The notes: generated from the sequence alone by a model not told the origin. Positions 25,473-33,455 are shown, counted from the first letter of the stretch. The stretch is DNA of 42,318 nucleotides from W1P20-047 sp051878795 (GCA_051878795.1 JBJEKU010000081.1:1-42318), one strand, 5' to 3'. Numbers and translations are program-made.

Positions 25473-26600
25473 TTAGTTGAATGCGTCGCGGATCTTCTGG
25501 AAGGTGGAACGCTCGTCATTGACCTGCTCGCCCATTTCCTTCGCCAATTCGGTAAGCAGCTCGCGCTCGCGCTTGGAAAGCTTCTTGGGAACGGTGACGG
25601 TGACGTGGGTGAACAGATCCCCGCGCGAATCGCTGCGGAATCGGGGCATGCCGTATCCGCGGGTTCGGACAACTTGGTCGTTCTGGCAGCCTTCGGGAAT
25701 CTGGACCTTGACCACTTCGTCTTCCATGATTCCCTCAACCTCGATTTCGGCACCCAGGCATGCCTGGACGATGGAGATGTTGACCCTGGTATGCAGGTTG
25801 TCCCCATCGCGCGTAAAGAAGTCATGCGGCTGGATGCGGCAGGTGACGATGAGGTCGCCGCTCTTAGCACCCTGCATACCCGCTTCTCCGAAGCCGGACA
25901 TACGCAGCTGCTGCCCGTCGCGGATGCCTGCGGGAATTTCGATGGTGGTGCGCTGACGATCGGGTACGCGGCCCTGTCCTTCGCATTCGGGGCAGGGATT
26001 CTCGATGATGCTGCCCACACCGTTGCATCGGGGGCAGGTGGTTGCCGTCTGCATGTCACCGAGGAAGGTACGCTGGACGGTCACAACGCGTCCCTGGCCG
26101 TGGCATTCTGGGCAAACCACTTCCTTGCCATCGGGCCCCTTGCCGCTACCGTCGCACTCAGGGCAGGGAGCCAGCCTGTCGTAGACGATTTCCTTCTTGG
26201 CACCTGCTGCGACTTCTTCCAGCGTGAGGCGCAGCCCCACTCCCATGTCGCGACCCTCGCGGCGCACCTGTGCTCCGCTGGCACCTGCCCCGCCCCCGAA
26301 GAAGCTGGAAAACAGGTCGCCCATGCCGAAGCCGCCGCCGAATATGTCGCTGAAATCGACATACGGGGACCCGGCGCCTGCAGCACCCGGGATAGTTCCG
26401 AATCGGTCGTACTGTGCACGCTTGTTAGGGTCGCTCAGCACGTCATAGGCCTCGTTGAGTTCTTTGAACTGGTCTTCGGCGTCTTCCGCCTTGTTCACAT
26501 CGGGATGGAGCTTGCGCGCCTTGCGACGGAAAGCCTTCTTGATTTCCTCATCGGTTGCGTTCTTGTCGACGCCCAGAACCTCATAAAGATCATTAGCCAT
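25473..26600 (-). CDS. dnaJ: Chaperone protein DnaJ
   Basis: DnaJ stimulates the DnaK ATPase and delivers clients. The 375-residue protein is complete: J domain with HPD at 32-34, a Gly/Phe region (FGGGFGMGDLFSSFF), four zinc-finger repeats (CPECDGSG, CPECHGQG, CPRCNGVG, CPECEGQG), two substrate domains and the C-terminal end. The binding site is weak (AAAGG about 14 bases upstream), and the gene starts 21 bases after hrcA. grpE and dnaK, which lie between these genes in many Gram-positives, are not here. Confidence 0.98.
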   Translation of the reverse strand: MANDLYEVLGVDKNATDEEIKKAFRRKARKLHPDVNKAEDAEDQFKELNEAYDVLSDPNKRAQYDRFGTIPGAAGAGSPYVDFSDIFGGGFGMGDLFSSFFGGGAGASGAQVRREGRDMGVGLRLTLEEVAAGAKKEIVYDRLAPCPECDGSGKGPDGKEVVCPECHGQGRVVTVQRTFLGDMQTATTCPRCNGVGSIIENPCPECEGQGRVPDRQRTTIEIPAGIRDGQQLRMSGFGEAGMQGAKSGDLIVTCRIQPHDFFTRDGDNLHTRVNISIVQACLGAEIEVEGIMEDEVVKVQIPEGCQNDQVVRTRGYGMPRFRSDSRGDLFTHVTVTVPKKLSKRERELLTELAKEMGEQVNDERSTFQKIRDAFN

Positions 26601-26621
26601 TAACGTTCACGCACGCCTTTC

Positions 26622-27635
26622 TTATTCATCTTCCAAAGCCCGCTGGGCCGCACGAACCGCACGGATGGCGCGGGCGTAGTTCATTCGGGTGGGGCCGATC
26701 ACGGCCACGATGCCCTCCCCCTTGCCGCAGCCGTACTGGCGGGCAACCAGGGAAACGCCCATGAGTTGTTCGCTGTTGTTCTCGCTTCCAATACGTACCA
26801 CGGTTCCAGGTGCTGCCGCCGATTCGTGGAGAAGCTGGAGCAGAACCGTTTCGTCCTCCAAAACCTGCAGCACCGGGAGGAGCGAGGATGAGTTGGTGAA
26901 TTCGGGCTGCTGCATCAAGGCCGTCAGGCCCAACCTGCGGGCATGGGAGGACTCGCCCGCATTCAGGCACGCGAACAGCTCGTTGAGCATCAATCGGGCC
27001 AAGGGGCCGCTGAAGGCCTCGACCACATTCGCATCGAGGGAATCGCGCACTTCGGAAAAGCTCTTGCCGGCAAGGACCCCGTTGAAGAGTTCTTGGACCG
27101 TCGCCAGATCCCCTGCAGAAACCGGGTCGCCGAATTCGACGGAACGGTTCAGTACCTGTCCATTTTCCGTAACCACCACGATAAGCGCCCTGTGCGGGGT
27201 CAAGGGCACGAAGGACACCTGATGAAGGCGCAAAGAAAGCGTGGAGGGGGGCAGGACGATGGAAAGCGAATCGGTGAAACGGGAAAGCGCTGCCGCCGTC
27301 TGCTCGATAAGGGAATCGAGCTCGGTAGCGCTTTTCTTCATTTCCTCGATGGCAGCCTGGGTCGCATCTGCAGGATCGTCGGCATCCAGGTCTTTTTCCA
27401 GTAACCCGTCGACGAAGGTCCTGTATCCGAAGTCAGTGGGAACGCGTCCGGCCGAAGTATGCGGCTGCGTGATGTAGCCCTCTTCCTCCAGCACCGAAAG
27501 CTCGTTACGCACGGTAGCGGAGCTGACTCCCAAGCCGTAGTTTTCCACCAAGGTGCGCGAACCAACGGGGAGCGCACGGGAAACGTATTCCTCGATCAGA
27601 GCGGCAAGCACCCGCTGGCGCCTATCCGATAGCAT
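26622..27635 (-). CDS. hrcA: Heat-inducible transcription repressor HrcA
   Basis: HrcA binds CIRCE operators and represses chaperone genes until heat or chaperone titration releases it. The 337-residue protein has the N-terminal winged helix (LSDRRQRVLAALIEEYV, then SSATVRNELSVLEEEGYI and HTSAGRVPTDFGYR), followed by the GAF-like and dimerisation domains. The ATG at 27635 follows AAGGAGTGCAG; the frame opens 12 codons earlier only because of a repeated stretch. A degenerate CIRCE overlaps its promoter about 105 bases upstream, so it probably controls itself and the whole operon to recO. Confidence 0.96.
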   Translation of the reverse strand: MLSDRRQRVLAALIEEYVSRALPVGSRTLVENYGLGVSSATVRNELSVLEEEGYITQPHTSAGRVPTDFGYRTFVDGLLEKDLDADDPADATQAAIEEMKKSATELDSLIEQTAAALSRFTDSLSIVLPPSTLSLRLHQVSFVPLTPHRALIVVVTENGQVLNRSVEFGDPVSAGDLATVQELFNGVLAGKSFSEVRDSLDANVVEAFSGPLARLMLNELFACLNAGESSHARRLGLTALMQQPEFTNSSSLLPVLQVLEDETVLLQLLHESAAAPGTVVRIGSENNSEQLMGVSLVARQYGCGKGEGIVAVIGPTRMNYARAIRAVRAAQRALEDE

Positions 27636-27645
27636 CTGCACTCCT

Positions 27646-27685
27646 TCCCAACTGATGCGACCATGTCCCAACTGATGCGACCATG
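27646..27685. repeat. Perfect 20-base tandem duplication in the hrcA leader
   Basis: Bases 27646-27665 are repeated exactly at 27666-27685. The first copy abuts the hrcA Shine-Dalgarno and overlaps its edge. Probably a recent slippage duplication; it lengthens the 5' leader and gives the frame a spurious upstream start. Confidence 0.9.
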
Positions 27686-27736
27686 ATTACGGATGCGAGC
27701 ACGCCAAAGGAGACGTACCCGCCTTTCCATCAGGCG

Positions 27737-27766
27737 ATTTTAGCAGTGTAGGGGTGCAAGTGCCAA
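27737..27766 (-). promoter_or_regulatory. hrcA promoter overlapped by a degenerate CIRCE operator
   Basis: On the minus strand TTGGCA (27766-27761) and TAAAAT (27742-27737) are 18 bases apart. Between and over them lie TTGGCACTT, nine bases, CACTGCTAA (27766-27740). This matches the CIRCE consensus TTAGCACTC-N9-GAGTGCTAA at 14 of 18 positions with the exact spacer. HrcA bound here would cover both promoter elements. Confidence 0.7.
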
Positions 27767-27783
27767 ACGAATGGCCCAACGAT

Positions 27784-27802
27784 ACCAACATGTCATGTTG
27801 GT
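27784..27802. promoter_or_regulatory. 19-base palindrome upstream of the hrcA promoter
   Basis: ACCAACATG-T-CATGTTGGT is a perfect nine-base dyad around one central base, 18 bases upstream of the -35. There is no T tract, so it looks like a dimeric regulator site rather than a terminator. Regulator unknown. Confidence 0.5.
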
Positions 27803-27913
27803 GAACGCATCCGTTGCGATTCTCGAAAAACGGAAAGAAAGCAAGCTCCTGCCATGCATGCAGAAGAAGGCGGATCCAGGGTTGCAGAACGGCAGGCATC
27901 AGGCCTAGAAAAA

Positions 27914-29026
27914 TCATGGGGCCAGGTTGAGCAATTCGCCGTAAAGCTCGTTTCCGTAGAGCCAACCCGTTTCAGTTGGCATAAATCGATCATCCCTGCG
28001 CTCGACGAGGCCCCGGGCAATCAGGCCCTCGAAAGCCGCAGGGGCTTCGGGGAGCACGTCGTGGATTCTCTCGACTGCATCGCAGGCTACTCCCCTGCTC
28101 ATACGCATTCCCAGCATGAGGTCTTCGGCGGCCATTTGGGCGCGATCCAACTCCTCGAGCACGGTCCCATCCTGCATGCGCAAACGACGTTGGCCATCCT
28201 GAGCCATGCTCACGGCCGAATGCCCGATACCCAGATACGGAATACCGGTCCAGTAGGCGATGTTATGCCTGCATTCGAATCCCGGATACGCATAGCTGGC
28301 AACCTCGTAGCGCTCGAGCCCGCGCGAGCGAAGCAGACCAGCAGCCGCTTGCATCATGTCGGCCTGCAGATCCTCGTCAACCTGCGCAAGCTTCCCCCGC
28401 TTTATAAGATGCGCCATTTCCGTGCCGCGCTCGACTGTGAGGGGATAGACGCTTATATGCTTCGCCCCTGAATCGATGGCAGCAGAGACATCGGAAAGGA
28501 AACCTTCCAAGGTCTGGCCGGGAATCCCGCACATCAGATCGACGCTCACGTTCTCGAAACGCGTTTGCGCCGCCTTGATGGCGTCTTTTGCCGCCTGCGC
28601 GTCATGCACGCGCCCAAGGGTCTGCAGCACCGTATCGTCGAAGCTCTGTACGCCAATGGAAAGCCTGTTCACACCGAGTGCCCACAGGTCGCGCACCATC
28701 GGTTCGGTCAGGCTATCGGGGTTCGCTTCCATGGATACTTCCATTTCGGGAAGCAGATTCATGGAAAGCCCCAGCATGTACAGGATTTCTGTCAGGTACT
28801 TTTGGCCAAGGTAGCTGGGGGTGCCGCCGCCAAGGTAGACGGTCTTGCAGCTGGAAAGCCTCCCCTCCTTGCCCGCACGGCGAATCTCCAGAAGCATGTT
28901 CTCCACGTACGTGCGGATGATGGGGTCGTGCGCATCTACAGCATTGGTGGTGAAGTCGCAATACCTGCAACGCTTCTTGCAGAAGGGTATGTGCAGGTAC
29001 AGGGCTCCGTAGGGTTCTCGCGCCAT
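27914..29026 (-). CDS. hemW: Heme chaperone HemW (radical SAM, formerly HemN-like)
   Basis: HemW binds heme through a radical SAM scaffold and is thought to insert it into respiratory enzymes. The 370-residue protein has the cluster motif C16-x3-C20-x2-C23 followed by DF (CKKRCRYCDF), LGGGTPSYL, VSMEANPDS and RLSIGVQSFDD. A C-terminal HemW domain contains HNIAYW. HemN coproporphyrinogen dehydrogenases carry a longer N-terminus, missing here. It begins five bases after the dusB stop. The lepA-hemW-hrcA order is conserved in Gram-positives. Its 3' gap of about 80 bases shows only an irregular hairpin before T-rich DNA. Confidence 0.93.
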   Translation of the reverse strand: MAREPYGALYLHIPFCKKRCRYCDFTTNAVDAHDPIIRTYVENMLLEIRRAGKEGRLSSCKTVYLGGGTPSYLGQKYLTEILYMLGLSMNLLPEMEVSMEANPDSLTEPMVRDLWALGVNRLSIGVQSFDDTVLQTLGRVHDAQAAKDAIKAAQTRFENVSVDLMCGIPGQTLEGFLSDVSAAIDSGAKHISVYPLTVERGTEMAHLIKRGKLAQVDEDLQADMMQAAAGLLRSRGLERYEVASYAYPGFECRHNIAYWTGIPYLGIGHSAVSMAQDGQRRLRMQDGTVLEELDRAQMAAEDLMLGMRMSRGVACDAVERIHDVLPEAPAAFEGLIARGLVERRDDRFMPTETGWLYGNELYGELLNLAP

Positions 29027-29031
29027 AACGG

Positions 29032-30090
29032 TTATCCTTCCCTCGTCGAATGCGGGACGACAGGGTCCAAGGGCCCGTTTTCAGCCTCGAAATGCGCTAC
29101 CGCTTCTTCCAGATTGCGGTAGACCTGGAAGAATTCATCCGCCCAGGTGCAGGCGTTGAGTGCGGCACGCGCGGCAGAAGCACCGGGCAGGCCCTTGATA
29201 TACCAGCTTGCATGCTTGCGCATCCTGACCACGCTTTTCGGGTCGCGCTCATGCAGCAGCATGGTCTGACGACGCGCCGCATCGATACGGTCGTAGGCAT
29301 TGGGCAACTGGAAAGGCATAGCAGGCGGGCAGAAGCTTGCCAGCCCCGCTTCCTGGAATGCCCAGGCCACATCCTGGAAGATCCACGGATTGCCCTGGGC
29401 TCCGCGCGCGAGCATGACCGAATCGCAGCCCGTCCGCTCCACCATGGCAAGCGCATCGGTTCCGCATCGGATATCGCCATTGCCGACAACGGGGATTGAC
29501 ACTGCTTGCTTCACCTTGGCGATAACATCCCAACAGGAATCCCCGCGGTACATCTGGGTCGCATAGCGCCCATGCACGGTAACGGCAGCAGCGCCTGCAG
29601 CCTCTGCACGCTTCGCAAGCTCGGGAGCGGTATCGGGGCCCTTGTCGTACGCCCTGCGCATCTTCACCGTCACAGGTGCGCTTACGGCGGAGACGATGGA
29701 GCGTACGATGCTTTCTGCAAGGGGCAGGTCCTTCATCAAGGCGCATCCGTCGCCCTTGCTCACGATCTTGCGCGCCGGACAGCCCATATTCACGTCGATC
29801 ACCGCAAGGCGGTCGCCCAGATGATCCTCGATCCAGGCAGCCTGGGACGCCATGGTATCCGGTTCGTGCCCGAAAAGCTGGACCCCGACATACGCCTCAT
29901 TGGGTGCCATATCGATCAGGTGGACCGTCTTCTCATTCGCATAGCTCAAGCCCTTGGCGCTGACCATTTCGGTGAAGGTCAGCTGGGCACCGTGCTCTAT
30001 GCACATCTGGCGGAAGGCAACATCGCTCACGCCTGCAAGAGGGGCAAGGATGATCCCCTTGCCCCGAACGAATTCACGATAGTCGAACAC
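29032..30090 (-). CDS. dusB: tRNA-dihydrouridine synthase DusB
   Basis: A flavin enzyme reducing uridines in the tRNA D loop. The 352-residue protein has LAPLAGVSDVAFR at the N-terminus, the catalytic cysteine in NMGCPARKI (about residue 104), VKMRR, HGRYATQMYRG and GNGDI for FMN binding, and MLARGAQGNPWIF. Two GTG codons compete for the start; the second (30090) has AGGCGG five bases upstream and is preferred over 30096. It follows the 61-residue membrane protein. The family (Dus) is certain; the B subtype follows from context and length. Confidence 0.93.
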   Translation of the reverse strand: MFDYREFVRGKGIILAPLAGVSDVAFRQMCIEHGAQLTFTEMVSAKGLSYANEKTVHLIDMAPNEAYVGVQLFGHEPDTMASQAAWIEDHLGDRLAVIDVNMGCPARKIVSKGDGCALMKDLPLAESIVRSIVSAVSAPVTVKMRRAYDKGPDTAPELAKRAEAAGAAAVTVHGRYATQMYRGDSCWDVIAKVKQAVSIPVVGNGDIRCGTDALAMVERTGCDSVMLARGAQGNPWIFQDVAWAFQEAGLASFCPPAMPFQLPNAYDRIDAARRQTMLLHERDPKSVVRMRKHASWYIKGLPGASAARAALNACTWADEFFQVYRNLEEAVAHFEAENGPLDPVVPHSTREG

Positions 30091-30099
30091 GCGCACCGC

Positions 30100-30285
30100 C
30101 TATATAGTCGAAACCACATCGGCCAGGCCCTTCAGGCACACAACCGCGAGCGCGATCATCAGGATCACCGCAATTAGGCAACCGCCGCCCAGCAGGCCTT
30201 TGCTGGGACCACCGTTGTCCAACTTGTCCTTCTTGTCGTTGAAGGGATCGTCCAGCCAGTTGTATTCCCTGTCCTTGCGAGCCAT
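30100..30285 (-). CDS. Small single-span membrane protein, function unknown
   Basis: A 61-residue protein with a charged N-terminal half (RKDREYNWLDDPFNDKKDK), a glycine-rich hinge (GLLGGGC) and one hydrophobic segment (about 31-53). The ATG overlaps the lepA stop by one base (TAATG) and AAGGTGG lies upstream, inside the end of lepA, which argues for real translation. dusB starts about ten bases after its stop. I do not recognise the family. Confidence 0.75.
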   Translation of the reverse strand: MARKDREYNWLDDPFNDKKDKLDNGGPSKGLLGGGCLIAVILMIALAVVCLKGLADVVSTI

Positions 30286-32090
30286 TAATCATCCACCTTC
30301 AGGATCGCCATGAATGCCTCCTGGGGCACTTCCACACTGCCGATGCTCTTCATGCGCTTCTTGCCGGCTTTCTGCTTTTCCAGCAGCTTGCGCTTACGGC
30401 TGATGTCGCCGCCGTAGCACTTCGCCAGGACGTCCTTGCGCTTCGCCTTGACCGTCTGGCGCGACAGCACGCGCCCGCCCACGGCAGCCTGGATGGGTAC
30501 CTCGAACATCTGACGCGGGATGATCTCCTTCAGCTTCTCGCAGAGCACACGACCGCGTTCGTACGCCTTGTCGCGATGGACGATGAAGGAAAGGGCATCG
30601 ATGGGGTTACCCGAAAGAAGGATGTCCAGCTTGACCAGATTGCTGGGCTTGTAGCCGTTCATTTCGTAGTCGAGCGAAGCATAGCCCTTCGTGGAGCTTT
30701 TCAGTTTGTCGAAGTAGTCCATGATCATCTCGGATAGCGGCATATCCCATACCATTTCGACCGTGGTGGAAGAAAGGTAGTTCATGGTGACGAAGCTGCC
30801 GCGACGTGCAACCGTCAGATCCATGACGGGTCCCACGTAATCGGGCGGAACCATGATTTTCACCTTCAGGTACGGTTCTTCCACGAAATCGATGGTGCCG
30901 GGATCGGGCATGTCCTGCGGGGAATGCAGGCTGATCACGCTGCCGTCGGACTTATGTACGCGGTATTCGACGCTCGGTGCCGTGGCAAGCAGGTTCAAAT
31001 CGAATTCGCGCTCGAGACGCTCCTTCACCACTTCCATATGGAGCAGGCCCAAGAAACCGACGCGGAAGCCGAATCCCAGAGCATGGCTGGTTTCGGGCTC
31101 GTACACCAGGGCCGGATCGTTGAGGGTCATCTTCTCCAGCGCGTCGCGCAAGTCGGAATACTGGTCGGAATCGATGGGGAACAGACCCGTGTAGACCATG
31201 GGCTTGACGTCACGATATCCGGGCAGAGGTTCTTCGACGCCCCCTTTTGCCAGCGTGACCGTATCGCCGGTCTTCACCAAGGAGGGGTCCTTCAAACCGG
31301 TGACCAGATAACCGACTTCGCCCACGCCAAGTTCGCCGGTGGGGGTTTCGGCGGGACGGCGTACGCCTACCTCCTCGACGAGCGTTTCGACGCCCGTTGC
31401 CATCAGTTTGATGCGGCTCCCCTTCTTCAGGACGCCGTCGACAACGCGAACCAAAGCGACGACGCCGCGGTATGCGTCGAAGTAAGAGTCGAAGATGAGC
31501 GCGCGCAGGGGCGCATCGGGATCGCCTTCAGGAGCGGGGATGTTGTACACCACGGCTTCGAGCAAGTCATGCACGCCCACGCCGGTCTTACCGCTTGCCA
31601 GAACCGCATCGTCTGCGGGAATGGCAAGGGAATCCTCGATCTCGGTCTTCACGCGCTCGGGATCAGCGGAAGGAAGATCGATCTTGTTGATAAGGGGCAC
31701 GATCTCCAGGTCGGCATTCATAGCCAACATGGCATTTGCCACAGTCTGCGCTTCGACACCCTGGGTGGCATCCACTACGAGTACGGCACCCTCGCACGCG
31801 GCAAGGCTGCGGGATACCTCATAGGTGAAGTCCACGTGGCCCGGAGTGTCGATGAGATTGAAATGATAGGTTTCACCCTCGTCGCTGGTGTAGTCGACGC
31901 GCACCGCCTGGCTTTTGATGGTGATGCCACGTTCGCGCTCGATGTCCATGGAGTCCAGAAGCTGGTCCTGCATGTCACGTTCGGCCACGGTGCCTGTCAT
32001 TTCCAGAACACGGTCCGACAAGGTGGACTTGCCGTGGTCGATATGGGCGATGATGCTGAAATTGCGGATGTATTTGGGGTCAGTGCTCAT
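30285..32090 (-). CDS. lepA: Elongation factor 4 (LepA)
   Basis: LepA is a translational GTPase that remodels stalled or assembling ribosomes. The 601-residue protein has G1 AHIDHGKS, DSMDIERERGITI in switch I, G3 DTPGHVDF and G4 NKIDLP, then the EF-G-like domains. The LepA-specific C-terminal domain ends with GGDISRKRKLLEKQKAGKKRMK. The binding site is weak (AGTAGAG). It begins five bases after the putative lipoprotein gene and is followed by the 61-residue protein, dusB and hemW. Confidence 0.98.
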   Translation of the reverse strand: MSTDPKYIRNFSIIAHIDHGKSTLSDRVLEMTGTVAERDMQDQLLDSMDIERERGITIKSQAVRVDYTSDEGETYHFNLIDTPGHVDFTYEVSRSLAACEGAVLVVDATQGVEAQTVANAMLAMNADLEIVPLINKIDLPSADPERVKTEIEDSLAIPADDAVLASGKTGVGVHDLLEAVVYNIPAPEGDPDAPLRALIFDSYFDAYRGVVALVRVVDGVLKKGSRIKLMATGVETLVEEVGVRRPAETPTGELGVGEVGYLVTGLKDPSLVKTGDTVTLAKGGVEEPLPGYRDVKPMVYTGLFPIDSDQYSDLRDALEKMTLNDPALVYEPETSHALGFGFRVGFLGLLHMEVVKERLEREFDLNLLATAPSVEYRVHKSDGSVISLHSPQDMPDPGTIDFVEEPYLKVKIMVPPDYVGPVMDLTVARRGSFVTMNYLSSTTVEMVWDMPLSEMIMDYFDKLKSSTKGYASLDYEMNGYKPSNLVKLDILLSGNPIDALSFIVHRDKAYERGRVLCEKLKEIIPRQMFEVPIQAAVGGRVLSRQTVKAKRKDVLAKCYGGDISRKRKLLEKQKAGKKRMKSIGSVEVPQEAFMAILKVDD

Positions 32091-32095
32091 GTGCT

Positions 32096-32536
32096 CTACT
32101 TCAACTTTATTTCCGGAACGTCCGAATAATCTTCGGACACGATAACCAACTTACCAATCGATGAATCGCCGCGATCGAGGCAGAATGCGTACACGCCGGG
32201 ATCGAGGGTGACTTTGACCTGGCCGTCGTTCATGTTGTAACGCGATACGGCGTACGGGATGTACGAGGATCCATTCTTCGAGGTGAAAACAGGATTGCAT
32301 AGGTACACGGGCTCGTCCGCCTGGATGATGACGGTCCCCCCGCTCTTGACGGAACCTACAGGTTTTTCCACCTCGTACGTTTCGACGCCTTCGTCTTCGC
32401 ATTCCTGACAGACCGTGGTCATGATTCGATGCTGTGCGGAAGAAGAACACGCGGGCATGACCAGCACGGAAAACATGCAGATGCACGCGGCCAGGGCCAA
32501 AAGCCCTGCCTTCTTGCCCCTGAGCAATTCGAACAT
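32096..32536 (-). CDS. Putative small lipoprotein or secreted protein
   Basis: A 146-residue protein with a basic N-terminus (LRGKKAG), a hydrophobic core and then PACSSS, consistent with lipoprotein or Sec signal processing (the lipobox VMPAC is imperfect). The mature part of about 115 residues is predicted mostly beta. It has a CxxC pair (VCQEC) and two more cysteines at about 80 and 119, which could form disulfides. The ATG at 32536 and a GTG two codons upstream both have GAGG-type sites. First gene of the lepA transcript. Family not recognised. Confidence 0.72.
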   Translation of the reverse strand: MFELLRGKKAGLLALAACICMFSVLVMPACSSSAQHRIMTTVCQECEDEGVETYEVEKPVGSVKSGGTVIIQADEPVYLCNPVFTSKNGSSYIPYAVSRYNMNDGQVKVTLDPGVYAFCLDRGDSSIGKLVIVSEDYSDVPEIKLK

Positions 32537-32919
32537 TTCCACCTCGCCTCATTCCATTTCGCAGCAGTCAATCATGATACCGCATCAAGGCGGTCTTCTC
32601 GAAAAGCTGAAAGGAGCTTGACGGTATCTCCGTTGTTTCTCGATAGCTGGGGAATCAGGACCGAGAATAGCGCCTTTCGCGCGTTGAATGCCGGCTTTCC
32701 CCCTCGTGAAGCCCATAATCCTTGATTAATCCCATCCGATAGCGTATGCTCTAGCGTTGCAACAGGGCCTTATCCGATTTGCGTCCAGTTCGGAATCCCT
32801 GTGAAAGTTGTTTTGAAGTATGTTTTAGTCGTGACAGCGGTGCATAAGCACTCTATGTTGTGCTATGCTCAGGCAGTTTTCGTCTGAAACACAAATTGTC
32901 AATAACGGAGGATAAGAAC
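32537..32919. other. Divergent intergenic region between the lipoprotein gene and rpsT
   Basis: This 383-base stretch holds the starts of two divergent transcripts. Toward the left a possible -10 TATCAT (minus, 32579-32574) lies about 38 bases before the lipoprotein start, without a good -35. Toward the right lies the rpsT promoter. Between about 32600 and 32820 I see no gene, although short frames exist on both strands. Confidence 0.6.
32831..32868 (+). promoter_or_regulatory. rpsT promoter with overlapping inverted repeat
   Basis: GTGACA (32831-32836), 17 bases, TATGTT (32854-32859). An inverted repeat GCATAAGCAC (32842-32851) and GTGCTATGC (32860-32868), matching with one bulged A, straddles the -10 box and could be an operator or, if transcription starts early, a leader hairpin. 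Confidence 0.5.
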
Positions 32920-33420
32920 GTGGCGAACATCAAAAGCCAGAAGAAGCGCATCATCACCAACGAAAAGGCACGTATGCGCAATCGTGCGATCCGCTCTGAA
33001 CTGAAGACCGCTACCCGCGCAGCCCGCGAAGCAGTAGAAGCAGGCAACGGCCTGCTGGCACTGGAAAAGGCAAACTACGCTTGCAAGCTGCTCGACCGCG
33101 CTGTTACCAAGGGTGTCATCCACAAGAACCAGGCTGCCAACCGTAAGAGCGGCATCATGAAGATGGCTAACGCCGTAATCACCGACGAAGATCGCGCTGC
33201 TTACAAGGCTCCCGAAAAGAGGGTCCAGGCTGCTACCGGTAACAAGAAGGCTGCTGCTAAGGCTGCTCGCGTAGCTGCCATGAAGGAAGCAAGCGAAGCT
33301 AAAGCTGTAAGGCGCGAAGAAACCCTGAAGCTGGAAAAGGCCGCTGCGGAGCGCAAGGCTGCTGAAGCAGCTGCTGCCGCTGCCGCTGAAGCAGAAGAGG
33401 CTGCAGAGGACGCCGAATAG
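32920..33420 (+). CDS. rpsT: 30S ribosomal protein S20 with long C-terminal extension
   Basis: S20 is a primary 16S rRNA-binding protein. Residues 1-85 are the S20 fold (ANIKSQKKRIITNEKARMRNR... is the typical start, then VIHKNQAANRKSG). The protein runs to 166 residues, about twice the usual 85-90. The extra 80 residues are Ala/Lys/Glu-rich, first basic (KKAAAKAARVAAMKEA) and then a long alanine stretch with an acidic end. The start is GTG at 32920 with GGAGG eight bases upstream. It is the only plus-strand gene and converges on the [4Fe-4S] gene with a shared terminator. Confidence 0.96.
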   Translation: MANIKSQKKRIITNEKARMRNRAIRSELKTATRAAREAVEAGNGLLALEKANYACKLLDRAVTKGVIHKNQAANRKSGIMKMANAVITDEDRAAYKAPEKRVQAATGNKKAAAKAARVAAMKEASEAKAVRREETLKLEKAAAERKAAEAAAAAAAEAEEAAEDAE

Positions 33421-33455
33421 TTCCATTCGGGATACTTATTCCTCATATACATGCG

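Noticed and set aside
27784..27802. The 19-base palindrome as the hemW terminator
   Set aside because: No T tract follows on the minus strand and it lies over 110 bases past the hemW stop; an operator is more likely.
32429..32725. A 98-codon plus-strand frame in the gap before rpsT
   Set aside because: Half of it overlaps the lipoprotein gene, it has no binding site and its composition looks random.
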